From NCBI GenBank assembly GCA_003194525.1, contig NBIV01000177.1, positions 107,596-171,595 of the forward strand: a DNA stretch of 64,000 bases. The letters run 5' to 3'. The stretch comes from Gracilariopsis chorda (lineage: Eukaryota > Rhodophyta > Florideophyceae > Gracilariales > Gracilariaceae). Positions 31,882 to 42,257 of the stretch are shown piece by piece; position 1 is the first letter of the stretch; every line of letters starts with the position of its first letter. The position numbers were made by a program, and so were the translations under genes. The notes below the pieces were generated by a model. That model did no database searches, had not been told where the DNA came from, and saw only the letters and a program-made list of their open reading frames with translations.

Positions 31882-32264
31882 TCAGACAGTCTTGCGTTGC
31901 AAACCTGATATCGATCGAAATCCAATTGGTCAGTAGCAGCTCCCAAACCAACATCATCGGGCATTGGGTGCGAAAGAGCACGTACCTGGTGGCAGACTTT
32001 GCGTTAGCTTATCGGCCTTTTCGTTGTCTTTGACGACCAGTGTGTAAAGATACCTTGAGCAGCGCACTTTAAACTTGAGAGAACCGTTCTTCTGTTTCTT
32101 GATGGTAACAGATCGCGCATCCTTTCGGCGTGCGGCGAGTAGGAAGTCCTTAATGTCAAATACTTGCTTCGGCTGCGAGAAATGAGCAGATGTCAGATAT
32201 TCGCCATGGAAAACACAAGACTCGGTTTCGCGCTGAAGTGAATTTCGATTGTTAGACTTACCAT
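31882..32264 (-). CDS. RPL38: 60S ribosomal protein L38, three exons
   Basis: No single ORF shows this gene. The start codon alone is exon 1 (32264-32262), followed directly by donor GTAAGT. Intron 1 (32261-32173, 89 bp) ends CTCGCAG. Exon 2 (32172-31986) encodes [20 protein letters not shown]...[21 protein letters not shown]...LTQSLPP, unmistakably eL38. Intron 2 (31985-31905, 81 bp) begins GTACGT and ends ATATCAG. Exon 3 (31904-31882) gives GLQRKTV and stop. The spliced product is exactly 70 residues, the usual length of L38. It belongs to the large ribosomal subunit. It is head-to-head with the translin gene. The longer unspliced reading (31954-32310) is an artefact. Confidence 0.92.
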
Positions 32265-32711
32265 CTTCAACTAGCTTTTCGGGAGGCGAGGTGGAATAGT
32301 TCACGAACAAGAGATGCAGGGCTGCTGAGCGAGTTCAAGAAAGGGAATCGGAGAAGAGCTTGGCTGGTTGACCAAGCATTGAATGTGTTGAGGCGTCGCC
32401 GTCGGTCAACAGTGCATGCTGGCCATGTGTTACAACAGTAGGACCGGACCTTCTCTACTGGCGGTCCGATCGGTCCTTACCTGACCCTTTTGATCTTCCA
32501 AAGTCTAATCAGGTCTTACCTTCTCGCGCCGAATATTACCGTACTCGCACGGCGCTCCCTCGTCCTTCTTCTCATCGGACCTCCCTTAAAAACTTTCTTT
32601 TCTTCAGTTCGATACTGAAGATCAAACCCTACCAGCTGCGTTCTTCTGTGAACCGAAGGGAAATCAGTCTTAGGTTGTGTCTTGCTTGTTCCCTACTATC
32701 TGGCTGCATTC
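32265..32711. promoter_or_regulatory. Shared promoter region of RPL38 and translin
   Basis: 447 bp separate the divergent ATGs. The segment next to translin is pyrimidine-rich on the plus strand (for example CTTTCTTTTCTTCAG near 32592). Pyrimidine-rich start regions are common for ribosomal-protein genes, but here the tract reads toward translin. Confidence 0.45.
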
Positions 32712-33515
32712 ATGGCCGAGGTAGAAAAAGTATTTGACTCTCTCAGCGATGCGTTTGCCGCACAGGAAGTGATTCGCGAAAGGATCCGTGCTAAACGAGA
32801 TGAGGCTGATGTTGTCATTCACGCAGCTGTGCGCAGTGTTCATGCGCTTATCATGACTCCCGATCTCGCAGAGGGAATCGAAGTGGTTAGAAAAGCCCTT
32901 TTGCAGACCGGGCCTGCAGTGAAAACAATCGAGGATGCCTTACCGTCCGAGCCAGGGTGCATTCACCGTTATGTAGACTTCTGGCACCAACAGCTTCAAT
33001 CAATTTCAATGATATGTGCTATAATCGACGCTCTCTCGGATGGGTCACTGACGCGTCACGATGAGATCAGCACCAAGATTGGGGCCGAAATTTACATTCC
33101 CTTAGAGCACTTCCTCGGGGGCATCTGTCAGTCTCTTGCAGAATTGACTCGCTTGTCAAGAAACCGTGTTATTCGACAGGACTACGAAACTCCGGTTCAA
33201 TGCTTTCGTTTTGCTGAAAACATATTTGATGGTCTCAAGCAATTGAATCTGAAGAATGACTTCTTGCGTAAGAAGTACGACGGTGTCAAGTACGAAGTTA
33301 ATCATATGGAGAACATAGTGTATGACCTTTCTATCAGAAGCTTGACTTCTAACAGCAAGAAAAGACCCGCTGAAACAGATATTGCCCCGCCTCCACAACG
33401 ATCTAATCAAGTAAAGGATCGTATGGTTCTCAGTCCTGCCATGGACGAAAGAGAAAACCATTCTGAGAGCATTATGACGGACAAATCCCCGCCTGGAAAA
33501 GACTCAAAGAGCTAA
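32712..33515 (+). CDS. TSN: Translin
   Basis: From the ATG at 32712 the protein has 267 residues (the frame is open further upstream from a TTG). It is all-helical and matches translin: VFDSLSDAFAAQEVIRERIR at the N-terminus, LEHFLGGICQSLAELTRLSR with the conserved RLSxN-like site, and the C-terminal signature LNLKNDFLRKKYDGVKYEVN...VEN-like helix, YDLSIRSL. Translin binds single-stranded nucleic acid and forms the octameric C3PO RNase with TRAX; no TRAX gene is in the window. The last 45 residues are a charged extension beyond the family core. Confidence 0.92.
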   Translation: MAEVEKVFDSLSDAFAAQEVIRERIRAKRDEADVVIHAAVRSVHALIMTPDLAEGIEVVRKALLQTGPAVKTIEDALPSEPGCIHRYVDFWHQQLQSISMICAIIDALSDGSLTRHDEISTKIGAEIYIPLEHFLGGICQSLAELTRLSRNRVIRQDYETPVQCFRFAENIFDGLKQLNLKNDFLRKKYDGVKYEVNHMENIVYDLSIRSLTSNSKKRPAETDIAPPPQRSNQVKDRMVLSPAMDERENHSESIMTDKSPPGKDSKS

Positions 33516-33627
33516 ACAAGGAGGTAGTCTGGTTCTTCGCTGTATCCGTTACTCCTTGCTTGGCCAAGTTCTCTCTTTTATACAACTATCATCGCACCTA
33601 TTGCACAAGAAGTTCCTGACTAAACAA

Positions 33628-34479
33628 CTATCTCTGTCTTTCTGGACCTAGTCGAAAGAACGATTTCAAAAATTCGAAACAGGACATGGTGATCGCAGTT
33701 CCTGGCATAATCCACAAAACACGAGCTGAAGTCCCTCTCAGAAAGCCTTGTATACCCTCCTCCCGAGCAATACATCTGATCGCGTCCCAAGTTCCAGAGT
33801 ACCGCAGACCTCCGTGGCTTACGTCTCCTTGCGTCTGAATTCTCGTTTTTATAACGTCCAGTGGACTTGTGCATGCTCCTGCTATTGCGCCGGCACCGGC
33901 CGCGCTGAGAGCAATTGCAGGAGTCGAAGAGTCTCCTCCAAGACTCTTGAATTTCTCATATACCATGAAATATGTCATAGCGTATGGACCGAAAACGCCA
34001 AGAGTTAAACCATAACCCCTGAACAACGCTTGCGGACCTTCATGAGCTATCAAGTCTCGTGCAATGACGGTCGTCTGTGCTGCTGCTAGTGCACCAGTAC
34101 GCACCTGCGCTCGTTGTTTTATTACTTCCATCGGAACCCAAAATACAGCTGATACCGCTTCAGCAACGAAACCAGATGCCAGATGGATCACTGGTGATGT
34201 ATCTGGGGTGTTTGTCTCGCGTGAAATGTATTGTTTCGAGTAGTCATAGGTAGATAGATATGTTGCCACTGCCGGGGCTTGCATGGTTACAGAAATCCAG
34301 AAACCCCGGTACAGACCCTGAATACCATCCTCTGAAATGATATCGGATAATGCAGAACGCAAACTCGCCGTGCGCGACGTAGAGACCATCAATCGTGAAC
34401 GCAGCGTGTCCATAGGGTGAACAATTGATCTGGAAAGTGTACCAGCAAAGGCGGAGGCAAGCAGCAGAGACAGGCCCAT
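33628..34479 (-). CDS. Mitochondrial carrier family (SLC25) protein
   Basis: From the ATG at 34479 the product is 283 residues, the usual size. Three repeats each carry the carrier signature: HPMDTLRSRL, VPMEVIKQRA and SPLDVIKTRI, each followed by an aromatic/Gly block (GLYRGFWIS, ALFRGYGLTL, GFLRGTSAR). Six membrane helices are expected. It lies in the inner membrane of mitochondria or possibly plastids. The substrate is not evident from the signatures; S-adenosylmethionine-type and mitoferrin-type carriers are candidates. It is convergent with translin (112 bp between stops). Confidence 0.88.
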   Translation of the reverse strand: MGLSLLLASAFAGTLSRSIVHPMDTLRSRLMVSTSRTASLRSALSDIISEDGIQGLYRGFWISVTMQAPAVATYLSTYDYSKQYISRETNTPDTSPVIHLASGFVAEAVSAVFWVPMEVIKQRAQVRTGALAAAQTTVIARDLIAHEGPQALFRGYGLTLGVFGPYAMTYFMVYEKFKSLGGDSSTPAIALSAAGAGAIAGACTSPLDVIKTRIQTQGDVSHGGLRYSGTWDAIRCIAREEGIQGFLRGTSARVLWIMPGTAITMSCFEFLKSFFRLGPERQR

Positions 34480-35844
34480 CTTAGTTTGGCCAAATACTAT
34501 GTGAGCAGCCTGGTTCACGAGACTTTCTTGAAGCAGATCCTCACTGGTGCTAGAGCAGTTGTAGATGATGTAACAAATGCTTGGGATACTCTTGTACCTC
34601 AGCGATGAGGATTATCATTTCCACTATTGAAACCTCTGAATCAGATTCATCGTCGGTTGCTTTCGTTAAAAATTAAACTGTGTTAAAGCAGAGCAATATT
34701 GCTAAATCGAGCTTGCTTAATGGACGCATCAAACAGTGTTCCTTGTATAGCGTGTTAAAATAGATAAATAATTACAAGATTCTACCAATGCTATAGAAAT
34801 GTGTTACAACTGGCTTATTTAATGAAACACGAGAGCCAGCCCTGGCCACCAACACAAGACCAATCTCGTGGTGCCCATCTCCAGCCGAATCATCACGTTG
34901 GCCTCAAAAGCTCTTCCACACATGCCACAACACGAGGTAGCTGAAGGGTTAAGCAACCTTGGAGGCTTGTAGCAACCATCCGTCCTTCTAGAAAGAGTTT
35001 AGGTTTGACTTTTTAACTTTGAGAGCTTGCGCAATTTTACGTAATCGAAAAATCTCGGTGATGCGTAACAGAATAATTCGAATAATAGACTATCCTTGTG
35101 TGATTGCAATTCAAACCCGCTGCACAGCATACTACACCAGAAGACCTTCCGTCCAAGGCCTCGCTCCACAAATCAGTGCTGTGAGCAACACATCCTCGCT
35201 CTAGCTAGAGATCAGGCATTCCGTCACACGCAATTCCAGAAGTCGAAAACTTGCAACTTACCCGCGACCCACACAATGCGTGTTACAGTTGTATCAACAC
35301 AATGCGTGTTACAGTTGTAACATACATATTCCCGTAGGTTTTCGTTTACAACCGAGCTCGAAACACTGAAAAACGGGTCTATGGTTGCCCCCATTTTGCT
35401 TTTGGCATTGTCGGCCTGCGTTGACTTTGATGGCAGACATACGTACGGAATATAACATTATTCAAAGCACGAAGATATCGCTCGTCTCAAGCAGCATATC
35501 TCTCAGTCAATCAAACACAAACCAGGCAAGATTCGAAAACTGCTCACAATTCGTTAAAAGGTCATAATAAATATTTGCAATGGAAGTTAAGAGAGGATGA
35601 TGAAGCGTATGGCGTTAGTAGTAAATCGTATTCGATGCAGTCCTGGTAGAGGAGGACTGAGGGGTGACGAAAAGATATTGTGTCATTATGCGCGATAGGT
35701 GGTATGCGTGCCGCAGTCGTTCCGCGAGTTGTCCGTCAATGTGCTCAAACCTTGGCTGGATTCTCTCTCAAGTCAGTCTTGTTCATGGAGATTGCATACA
35801 ATGCATTGGAGTACTTAATACAAACGTTGAGACCTTCAAACCAC
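34480..35844. other. Intergenic region, no gene seen
   Basis: About 1.36 kb of A/T-richer sequence with no coding signal. It contains a two-copy tandem repeat, ACACAATGCGTGTTACAGTT plus 3 bp, at 35271-35293 and 35297-35319 (period 26). Confidence 0.45.
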
Positions 35845-38800
35845 TCACGAATTGGTGGGGCGACCTTTCTTTTCCTCCTTTTCATTCCGGCCCTGATCCT
35901 TCTCTTTTGACAAAGACGGTTTCTGGTCCTCCAGTTCTAGTGCATTGGTAACTCGTCTTCTCCCACTTTTCGACAGAACTGGACCATTCGGAAGAGACAA
36001 TCCGGCAGAACCAAACAAGACTCTAAACTTCTCACTCTGAGAATTTGAGCTTTGCTTTGGTGAAGCTCTTGGAGAGGACCTCGGAGACATACGTGCAGAG
36101 TTTTGCCGGACCCCCTGAGACCTCCGCATGCTGGAAGGTAGCTTTTCTGAACGCTGCAAAAGCAGTGCTTCGCTCTCAAGTTTCCTTCTGTTCTGGCGGA
36201 AGAACTCTCGATAGTGGGTAGAAGTCTTACCTTCAAGTCGCATTTGCATGGAAATTGCCTTCCAGTCATGGCCGTGAATCGACAGTGCATGAGCAAATGA
36301 CTTTCGATCAATACCGCTCAAGTCTATCAAACCAAAATCAACAAGTACTCGTTCAGAACGTTTCATAACAACAGCTGAAAGATTGACGAACCAAGGATGA
36401 GCATTTGCATTACCCTCATCTAAGCCAAGGTCATCTGAACTTGCGCCCGCACCTGATAGGATCGCATCAACCTCCTCCTTCGTGATTTGCTTCTGAGAAT
36501 AGACCGGCACCGTGTTTGTGGTATGCCGGTAAGCCACATTCGTGAGATGCTGCCGTAAGATACCCTTTCTTTTTAGGGACTGATACTCTTTCGTGAGCTG
36601 TTTAAGACCCAAGTTAAGCTTGTTCGTGAAATAAAAGTAACTGCAATCTCTGCTGGACTTATGAGTTAAGAAGCTCGATATCTTCCTGAAGTTCTTCGGA
36701 TATGCGAGGAACTTTTCCAAGAAGATGAGTTTTTCTTCATATCGCCAGGGATTTATAGCACGTGACCCCAAAAAATCAGCCAGTGGATCTTCAACCAAAA
36801 CGGAAGTGCAAGGAATCGGATTCCTCGTTAAGTCCTGGTCAGGAACATGCGCCAATGTCTTCGACCAAATGGCGTTAAACCTTGGAGTGCCACCAGCGGC
36901 CTCGATTTCCGCAAGCTGAGCGTCAAGGGCCGCCGCCTCGTTTGTCTGTCCGTTTGGACTGATAGAAGGAACCAACTTTGTACTGGTACGCCCCGAACTC
37001 GTGCGCTGTGTCAACAGAGCTGAGCTACCCTTTGTGGAGAGGAGTAAAAACCTATCTCGCTCGCGGATTGCTTCTCGCTTCTCTTTCGAACGCTTATCGC
37101 GCGCGGACTTCAACCTTCTGGTCCAAGCTTCTCTCGATGCGGCATATTCCCGAGCTAATTTCCGTCTTCTCTCAAGTGCGGCGTGGCGACGTCGTTTCAA
37201 TTCCTGCGCAACCTTGCGTAAGACTTCCTCAGATACTGCTGACACTTCCGACATGGACTCACAAGGTACAAGGCCAAGTTCCGAATCACTACAAACATGT
37301 CTACACTCAGCATTTGCCGCTGCAGCCTTCGAGCGATTCTGAGTGAGCAACAATCTGAACGCAGAGTGCATTGGAACCGGGGAGGGCTTCGGTCTTTTCG
37401 GAAATTGTCTTCGTTCTTCTCTTTCTAAAATTTCTCTGGCGAGCGCTTCATACCGCTCCCGTTCAGCGGCACTGCCTTTCTTTGCAATGTCCTTAGCTCT
37501 CAATTTCTTCTTCTTTGGTGCGGAAATAACCTGCCCAGCCTTGGCCATTTCGCTGCGTGCGTTGGTTAGCTCTCGATCAAGTGCGATGATTCTAGCATCA
37601 ACTTCATAAATCTGAGATGTGAGAGTGCTTTTCCAACTTGGAGGTGTGGTAGCAGTAAAAGGTTTCGGTGGGACCGGCAAAGAAATGCTTGGGGCAGTCT
37701 TAATCAGCGAGTTGATAGACGACAGTTTTTCGTTCACCGAAGGCCTCTTTCGGGGTCGCGGAGACGACATTAAAGTTAACGCTGGTGCAGGTACCGAAAA
37801 GGAGGGAATCGCAAGTGACATTGGTACCCTCTCCGTTTTCGAAGCACCCGCTTCTGCTGAAACGCCGGCGGAGCTGAGATCTGTCATGTCGATATCTTTC
37901 GGCTTGACGATGGCTGGAGCCTCATCCCCTGGAGAGGGCTTCAAAGGTTCCTTGCTAGGCGGTTGAGCAGCAGCCTTCTCACTACCGCCAGTGCCGGTCT
38001 CTAGACGTCGACTCTTGTTGGCAATTTTCTCTTTCAACTTCAGTGTATCAGTATCTTCCGAGACGGGTTTCGGGTGAGATTGCAATGACCTGGAAGACAA
38101 AGAAGGTGTTGTCGATTTGTTTGGGACCAGTGCTACCGGTTCGGATGGAGACTTTGGAGTAATTACTTTTTCCTTACCTTTTTCAAGTGAGGCCTTCGCA
38201 TCCGACAGCTTGGGTGTGGATGCCAACCCTTCATGCTTCTCGACCGACGCTGAATTTTGATTCTTTGTCAAGGCCTGTGAGGTGAGAGCCAGTCCCAAGC
38301 TACCCAGTTTGAGGCCGAGTTTTTCTTTCTTCTTCCCCTTGTCACCCTCAACACCAACTCTTCCTTCCAGTGCAGACGAGGACTTTTGTCGCACGTCTCC
38401 GTTGGGAAGGGAAGAAACGGCGCCGTTACATTTCTTGTTTGAGTTAGCGTCATTGAGGTCATCCAATACTCTTCGCTTCGTTTCAGTGCCCCGTCCAGAT
38501 GACTCTTTTGGCGGCAGTGCAGCTCTCGGTGCAGCTTTCGGTGCAGTGGATCTCACAAGGCCGTTCAACACTGGCCTGTCAGCAGAAGAAGAGCAGGCTG
38601 GCTTCGGTGGAGGAGTGGGAGGTTGGACGAGCAGCGGGCGAGAAGCGGACACTTCACGGGAAGCGGACATTGTACGAGAAGCAGAAAGCGAACGGGAAGC
38701 AGAGAGCGTGCGAGAGGATGGAGCACTAGAAGCTGAAGTGTGGTGTGCAGAAGTTTGATACTTTGACGAGTCCGGTATTGTCGGACGAGAAGAGAGCACA

Positions 38801-39642
38801 GGACTGGTTCTACTCCTCCGTTCAATTGAGGGAGAAGTTGCGGGCCTGCCGTCGATTCGAAACGAGTCGAGTGGGCGTTCACCAACACGGGAGTAGATGT
38901 GAGGCTCTGGGCTAGGCACGTGAGACTGCGATGGACGCAAAGGGGCACCGAGATGCGGGAGCGGGCGGCGCGGCCTCGGTTTCCTGAGCTTGTGAATCTT
39001 TCCGTGTATGGGCCTGATACGCTGTGCAAACTGGGAGTCGTTCCGGATTCCGGAGGTGTCCCCTCTGCGAGAGTCATAGTCGTCGCGGTGTGCGGGCATG
39101 TCTGTTCTGAAGGTTGTGCTGTGATTGGGTCGATACGAGTGGTGATCTGAAGGTGTACGGTGGTCGGAGCGAAAGGGAGCGGGTTCGGTGCGGGACTTGG
39201 ACAACGGGGTGCGGCTTGGGATGTGATCGAGAGCGCGAAAGGAAGGGTGGTCAAAGTGGTCCAGGCGATGGGAGAGGTTGTGGTCGTTGCGGTAGGGATG
39301 CTGGTCTCCCCTGCGAGGGGGGCTGCGCGGGGGCGAGCGAAGTCTGCCTTGCAGACTTCGGGGAAGCGGAGGGCCATGGTGACCGACGCCATGTGGGTGG
39401 AAGGAAGCGAGCGGCTGGGGGGGGGAAGCGGCGGGAGGGGACTGAGCGGGGTGACGGTGATGCTTGTAGAGCGGGGCTCGTCTCGGACGGAAAGCAGAAG
39501 GAGGGGAGCGCGAACGACGAGCGGGCCAGGGAGTTCTGGGATGGGGGTTGGAGGGGTTGGGAACGCGACGGCGGTGGGGCCTTCCGTGCCATGAGTGGTA
39601 AGGCGGACGCGAGGGCGGCAACGGAGGTTCACCGCCTGACAT
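35845..39642 (-). CDS. Double-SANT, NCoR/SMRT-like corepressor
   Basis: From the ATG at 39642 the protein has about 1265 residues. The first 900 are largely disordered: a Pro/Arg/His-rich start, SASR repeats (LSASRSLSASRTMSASREV) and Lys-rich stretches, with coiled coils near 680-720 and 820-880. A first SANT domain is at about residues 965-1010 (IFLEKFLAYPKNFRKISSFL...DCSYFYFTNKL) and a second at about 1105-1155 (FAHALSIHGHDWKAISMQM...STHYREFFRQNRRKLE). Paired SANT domains after a helical region are the mark of NCoR/SMRT-type histone-deacetylase scaffolds. A nuclear repressor role is inferred from this architecture. Intronless. Confidence 0.8.
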   Translation of the reverse strand: MSGGEPPLPPSRPPYHSWHGRPHRRRVPNPSNPHPRTPWPARRSRSPPSAFRPRRAPLYKHHRHPAQSPPAASPPQPLASFHPHGVGHHGPPLPRSLQGRLRSPPRSPPRRGDQHPYRNDHNLSHRLDHFDHPSFRALDHIPSRTPLSKSRTEPAPFRSDHRTPSDHHSYRPNHSTTFRTDMPAHRDDYDSRRGDTSGIRNDSQFAQRIRPIHGKIHKLRKPRPRRPLPHLGAPLRPSQSHVPSPEPHIYSRVGERPLDSFRIDGRPATSPSIERRSRTSPVLSSRPTIPDSSKYQTSAHHTSASSAPSSRTLSASRSLSASRTMSASREVSASRPLLVQPPTPPPKPACSSSADRPVLNGLVRSTAPKAAPRAALPPKESSGRGTETKRRVLDDLNDANSNKKCNGAVSSLPNGDVRQKSSSALEGRVGVEGDKGKKKEKLGLKLGSLGLALTSQALTKNQNSASVEKHEGLASTPKLSDAKASLEKGKEKVITPKSPSEPVALVPNKSTTPSLSSRSLQSHPKPVSEDTDTLKLKEKIANKSRRLETGTGGSEKAAAQPPSKEPLKPSPGDEAPAIVKPKDIDMTDLSSAGVSAEAGASKTERVPMSLAIPSFSVPAPALTLMSSPRPRKRPSVNEKLSSINSLIKTAPSISLPVPPKPFTATTPPSWKSTLTSQIYEVDARIIALDRELTNARSEMAKAGQVISAPKKKKLRAKDIAKKGSAAERERYEALAREILEREERRQFPKRPKPSPVPMHSAFRLLLTQNRSKAAAANAECRHVCSDSELGLVPCESMSEVSAVSEEVLRKVAQELKRRRHAALERRRKLAREYAASREAWTRRLKSARDKRSKEKREAIRERDRFLLLSTKGSSALLTQRTSSGRTSTKLVPSISPNGQTNEAAALDAQLAEIEAAGGTPRFNAIWSKTLAHVPDQDLTRNPIPCTSVLVEDPLADFLGSRAINPWRYEEKLIFLEKFLAYPKNFRKISSFLTHKSSRDCSYFYFTNKLNLGLKQLTKEYQSLKRKGILRQHLTNVAYRHTTNTVPVYSQKQITKEEVDAILSGAGASSDDLGLDEGNANAHPWFVNLSAVVMKRSERVLVDFGLIDLSGIDRKSFAHALSIHGHDWKAISMQMRLEGKTSTHYREFFRQNRRKLESEALLLQRSEKLPSSMRRSQGVRQNSARMSPRSSPRASPKQSSNSQSEKFRVLFGSAGLSLPNGPVLSKSGRRRVTNALELEDQKPSLSKEKDQGRNEKEEKKGRPTNS

Positions 39643-42257
39643 AGCTCGCGTGTTATGCAAGGAAGAAGCGGAGCGGCCGCGCGTTGGAGCGAGAGGCGTT
39701 CATATCCCAACGGCGCGGAGCGGAGCGGTGGAGCGGTGGAGCGGTGGAGCTGTGGAGATGAAAGCGGGGGCGCTGTTTCGAACAAAGCACACGCACAGAC
39801 ACACACAGCTCGGCGAGATGCTGCGTCGACTGTGCGCCGAAAGCGCGCTGTCTACAGGCACTCGTCCAATGCCCGTTTCAACAGCCGCAAAGGGTCGTTT
39901 CCGTCGCCCGCGTTTCGCGCCTCTTGTTCGACTTTTTTTTTTTTTTTTTTTGCCAAATTTGGGCGTGCTGTTGGCCAATCGGCGCGCCACGATCGCCACC
40001 CGCGTTGGCGCTGCCACAGTGCTGTCTGCTTACCTTGTGCGCGCGCCGCCACCCGCCCTGTCTCCGTCGGCTGCATCGCCCTCGCCGCTAGATAAAAGAG
40101 ATAGGTAGATAGCGCGTTCAAAGTGCAAGCGTACCGCTTCCTCGCTGCCGTTTTCTGAGATGCGGCTGTCTAGTAGAAGAGAATGCATTTCCAACGTGCG
40201 TGAGCACAAAAGCTGCGCTTTGCGCGGCCCCCCTGCCCTGCAGGCTCGCATCTTGCCGCAGGCACCGTCCATGATAGTGGGCGGCTGGGCGGGGGCGCAG
40301 GGCCCACAACCACGGCTTGTTCTCCAGTCCCGAGGAGCAACGCATGCTGGAGCAAGTTTTGCAGTTGATATTCAGCGATCCAGGAGCGAAGGCTCGATGG
40401 TGGCGGCCACAGCATGGCAAACGCACGCTAATGATGCATTTGTTGCTCGCTGGAGCACGTTGTCGCCTGTCGGGGGGGGGGGGGTGCAGAAGAAAAGAAA
40501 AGGCAATGGGTAGAAATGCAATTCGCATAGTGTGTCCAAGCGTGTGCAACGCTGGCGGCGAAGACGAAAACAAAATGCAATGCAAGCACAAACCGTAGAT
40601 GGCAGAACGGTGAGTAGCAGTGACTAGGTCGCAAGCAGCGTCGAAGCACGGCGAGACGGTCGCATCATGGCGTGCCACGTCACCAAGCGCGCAATGAACA
40701 GAACGTGAGTGAAGTAGAGCAACAAAGTATCGCACAAGTGCATCCAAGCGATGTTGCGCTGTTCAAGAAGGCTCAAAAACCGACAAGCGAAGTGATTGAG
40801 TGATGATACAGCGAGCGACGCCCCCAAAGCAAGCGACAAGCAATACGCAGTGGCGGAAAGAAGTCGTCAAGGCCAATGAGACAGCGCGCGCGCGGGGGGA
40901 GCGGGGGGGTTTGGGGGAGGGGGGGGAACAGAGGAGCAAAAGTTGCAGAGGGCGCAACGGACGCGGCTGCGGGCGGAACAACGACCGGAGCGGGGCGCAT
41001 ACGGTTTGAGCGCAAGGCTCGTTTGTGAGGTTGGCAGCGATTGGCGTGCCGCTTCGGCGTGTTGTTGTTTTGGGCGGTTTGCGCAGCGTCCTACTGCGCG
41101 TTAATATGGTGTGCATATGTACGCTTGCAGCTAAGGCGACTTGCGCCAAATCTTAAAACGGCAGATTTTTTCCGCTGCACTGCAACCCATTTGCGCCTTT
41201 CGCTGTGCGATGCGATGCATTCGGCAGCAAGCTGCCGAGGCGCGCAAGCCCCTCCGCCCGCGCAGACGGCCAGTCGCTGAGAACGAAAACAACGCCCTAC
41301 CCGAAGTGTCCCCGAACGAAACAGGCCGTCATAACACTTGGACTACCGATGGCAACAAGTTCTTTTGCGCAACAGAGCGTCGGAACAGATGCGTGCACAA
41401 TGGCGCGCATGGCGATCGCGTGTAATGCGTACTCCCGTAGCTGAAGTTGAAGAGAAAACAACATCATGTTTGTCCAACAAAAGGAAAAAAGAGTGATTTC
41501 TGGTTGGCGCCCGCGCTGCACAACAAACAGACGAATGGGCGTTGAATGAAAGCGTGGCGCTTCCACGCAAGTGTTGCGTGTCTAAGCCAAAGCAAACACG
41601 CGCCATGAACAACTTTAGCCGAATCATCTTGCTGCGCTTCCGCTTCCGCCTCGCCACAACGCTGACTTACGGTGCGTACTCTTGCACAAGCGCACTGGCG
41701 TCTTTCCAGTTTCCATGCTTCGCTCCGCAGCTGCAGCATGGACTGGGCGAAGGCCTGGTACAAACGTGCAGGACCGCATCCCCCCTCTGTTCCAACTCCA
41801 TAAAACAGTTATCACACGTCCAACGCTTGCGCCGCATGCACGTCCGCAGATACACCCCCCATTACCAACCTGCAGCCATGCGAGACGCTCCTACACTTGC
41901 TGCCAGTGCCCCTGTTGTAGACATAGTACCATGCATTTATGCATTTTACCTTCGCCCATTCTCGCACCCCAGCGCTCCACTTGCGTCCTCATGGTCCTCG
42001 ACTTGAGCCCCTCACCAGCGCTCCCCTCCACTGGACACAACCATGGAACGCAAAACACATATTCTGTAGTGCTGATTAGCGCTCCGAGCGTGTTCCCAAT
42101 CCTTTACTCATGCATGATTATCAGTCGCGCCAGCGACAATGATACAACAAATCTCTATGTACACTGCATGCAAAAACCACAAAGGACAAGTGACTGACAC
42201 AACAACTAACGACTACCAACGGCACGCCCGTATCTTAGCCCCCAACCGCCAAACCGT
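39643..42257. other. 2.6-kb GC-rich intergenic region
   Basis: Upstream of the SANT gene and downstream of RAD52. It holds a GGAGCGGT-type tandem repeat at 39716-39757, a run of 19 T at 39933-39951, 13 G at 40472-40484 and further G-runs near 40898-40927. Many overlapping ORFs on all frames are artefacts of composition. One minus-strand segment (41855-41667) is Cys-patterned (RWTCDNCFMEL...CCSCGAKHGNW) and might be an exon, but no gene could be built. Confidence 0.45.

Noticed and set aside
31954-32310. 118-residue ORF as the L38 protein
   Set aside because: Its ends are intron sequence; the two-intron model gives the exact family length with consensus splice sites.
39650-41760. Numerous long ORFs on both strands
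   Set aside because: GC-rich composition removes stops; overlapping frames have no domains or conserved patterns, and starts are often non-ATG.
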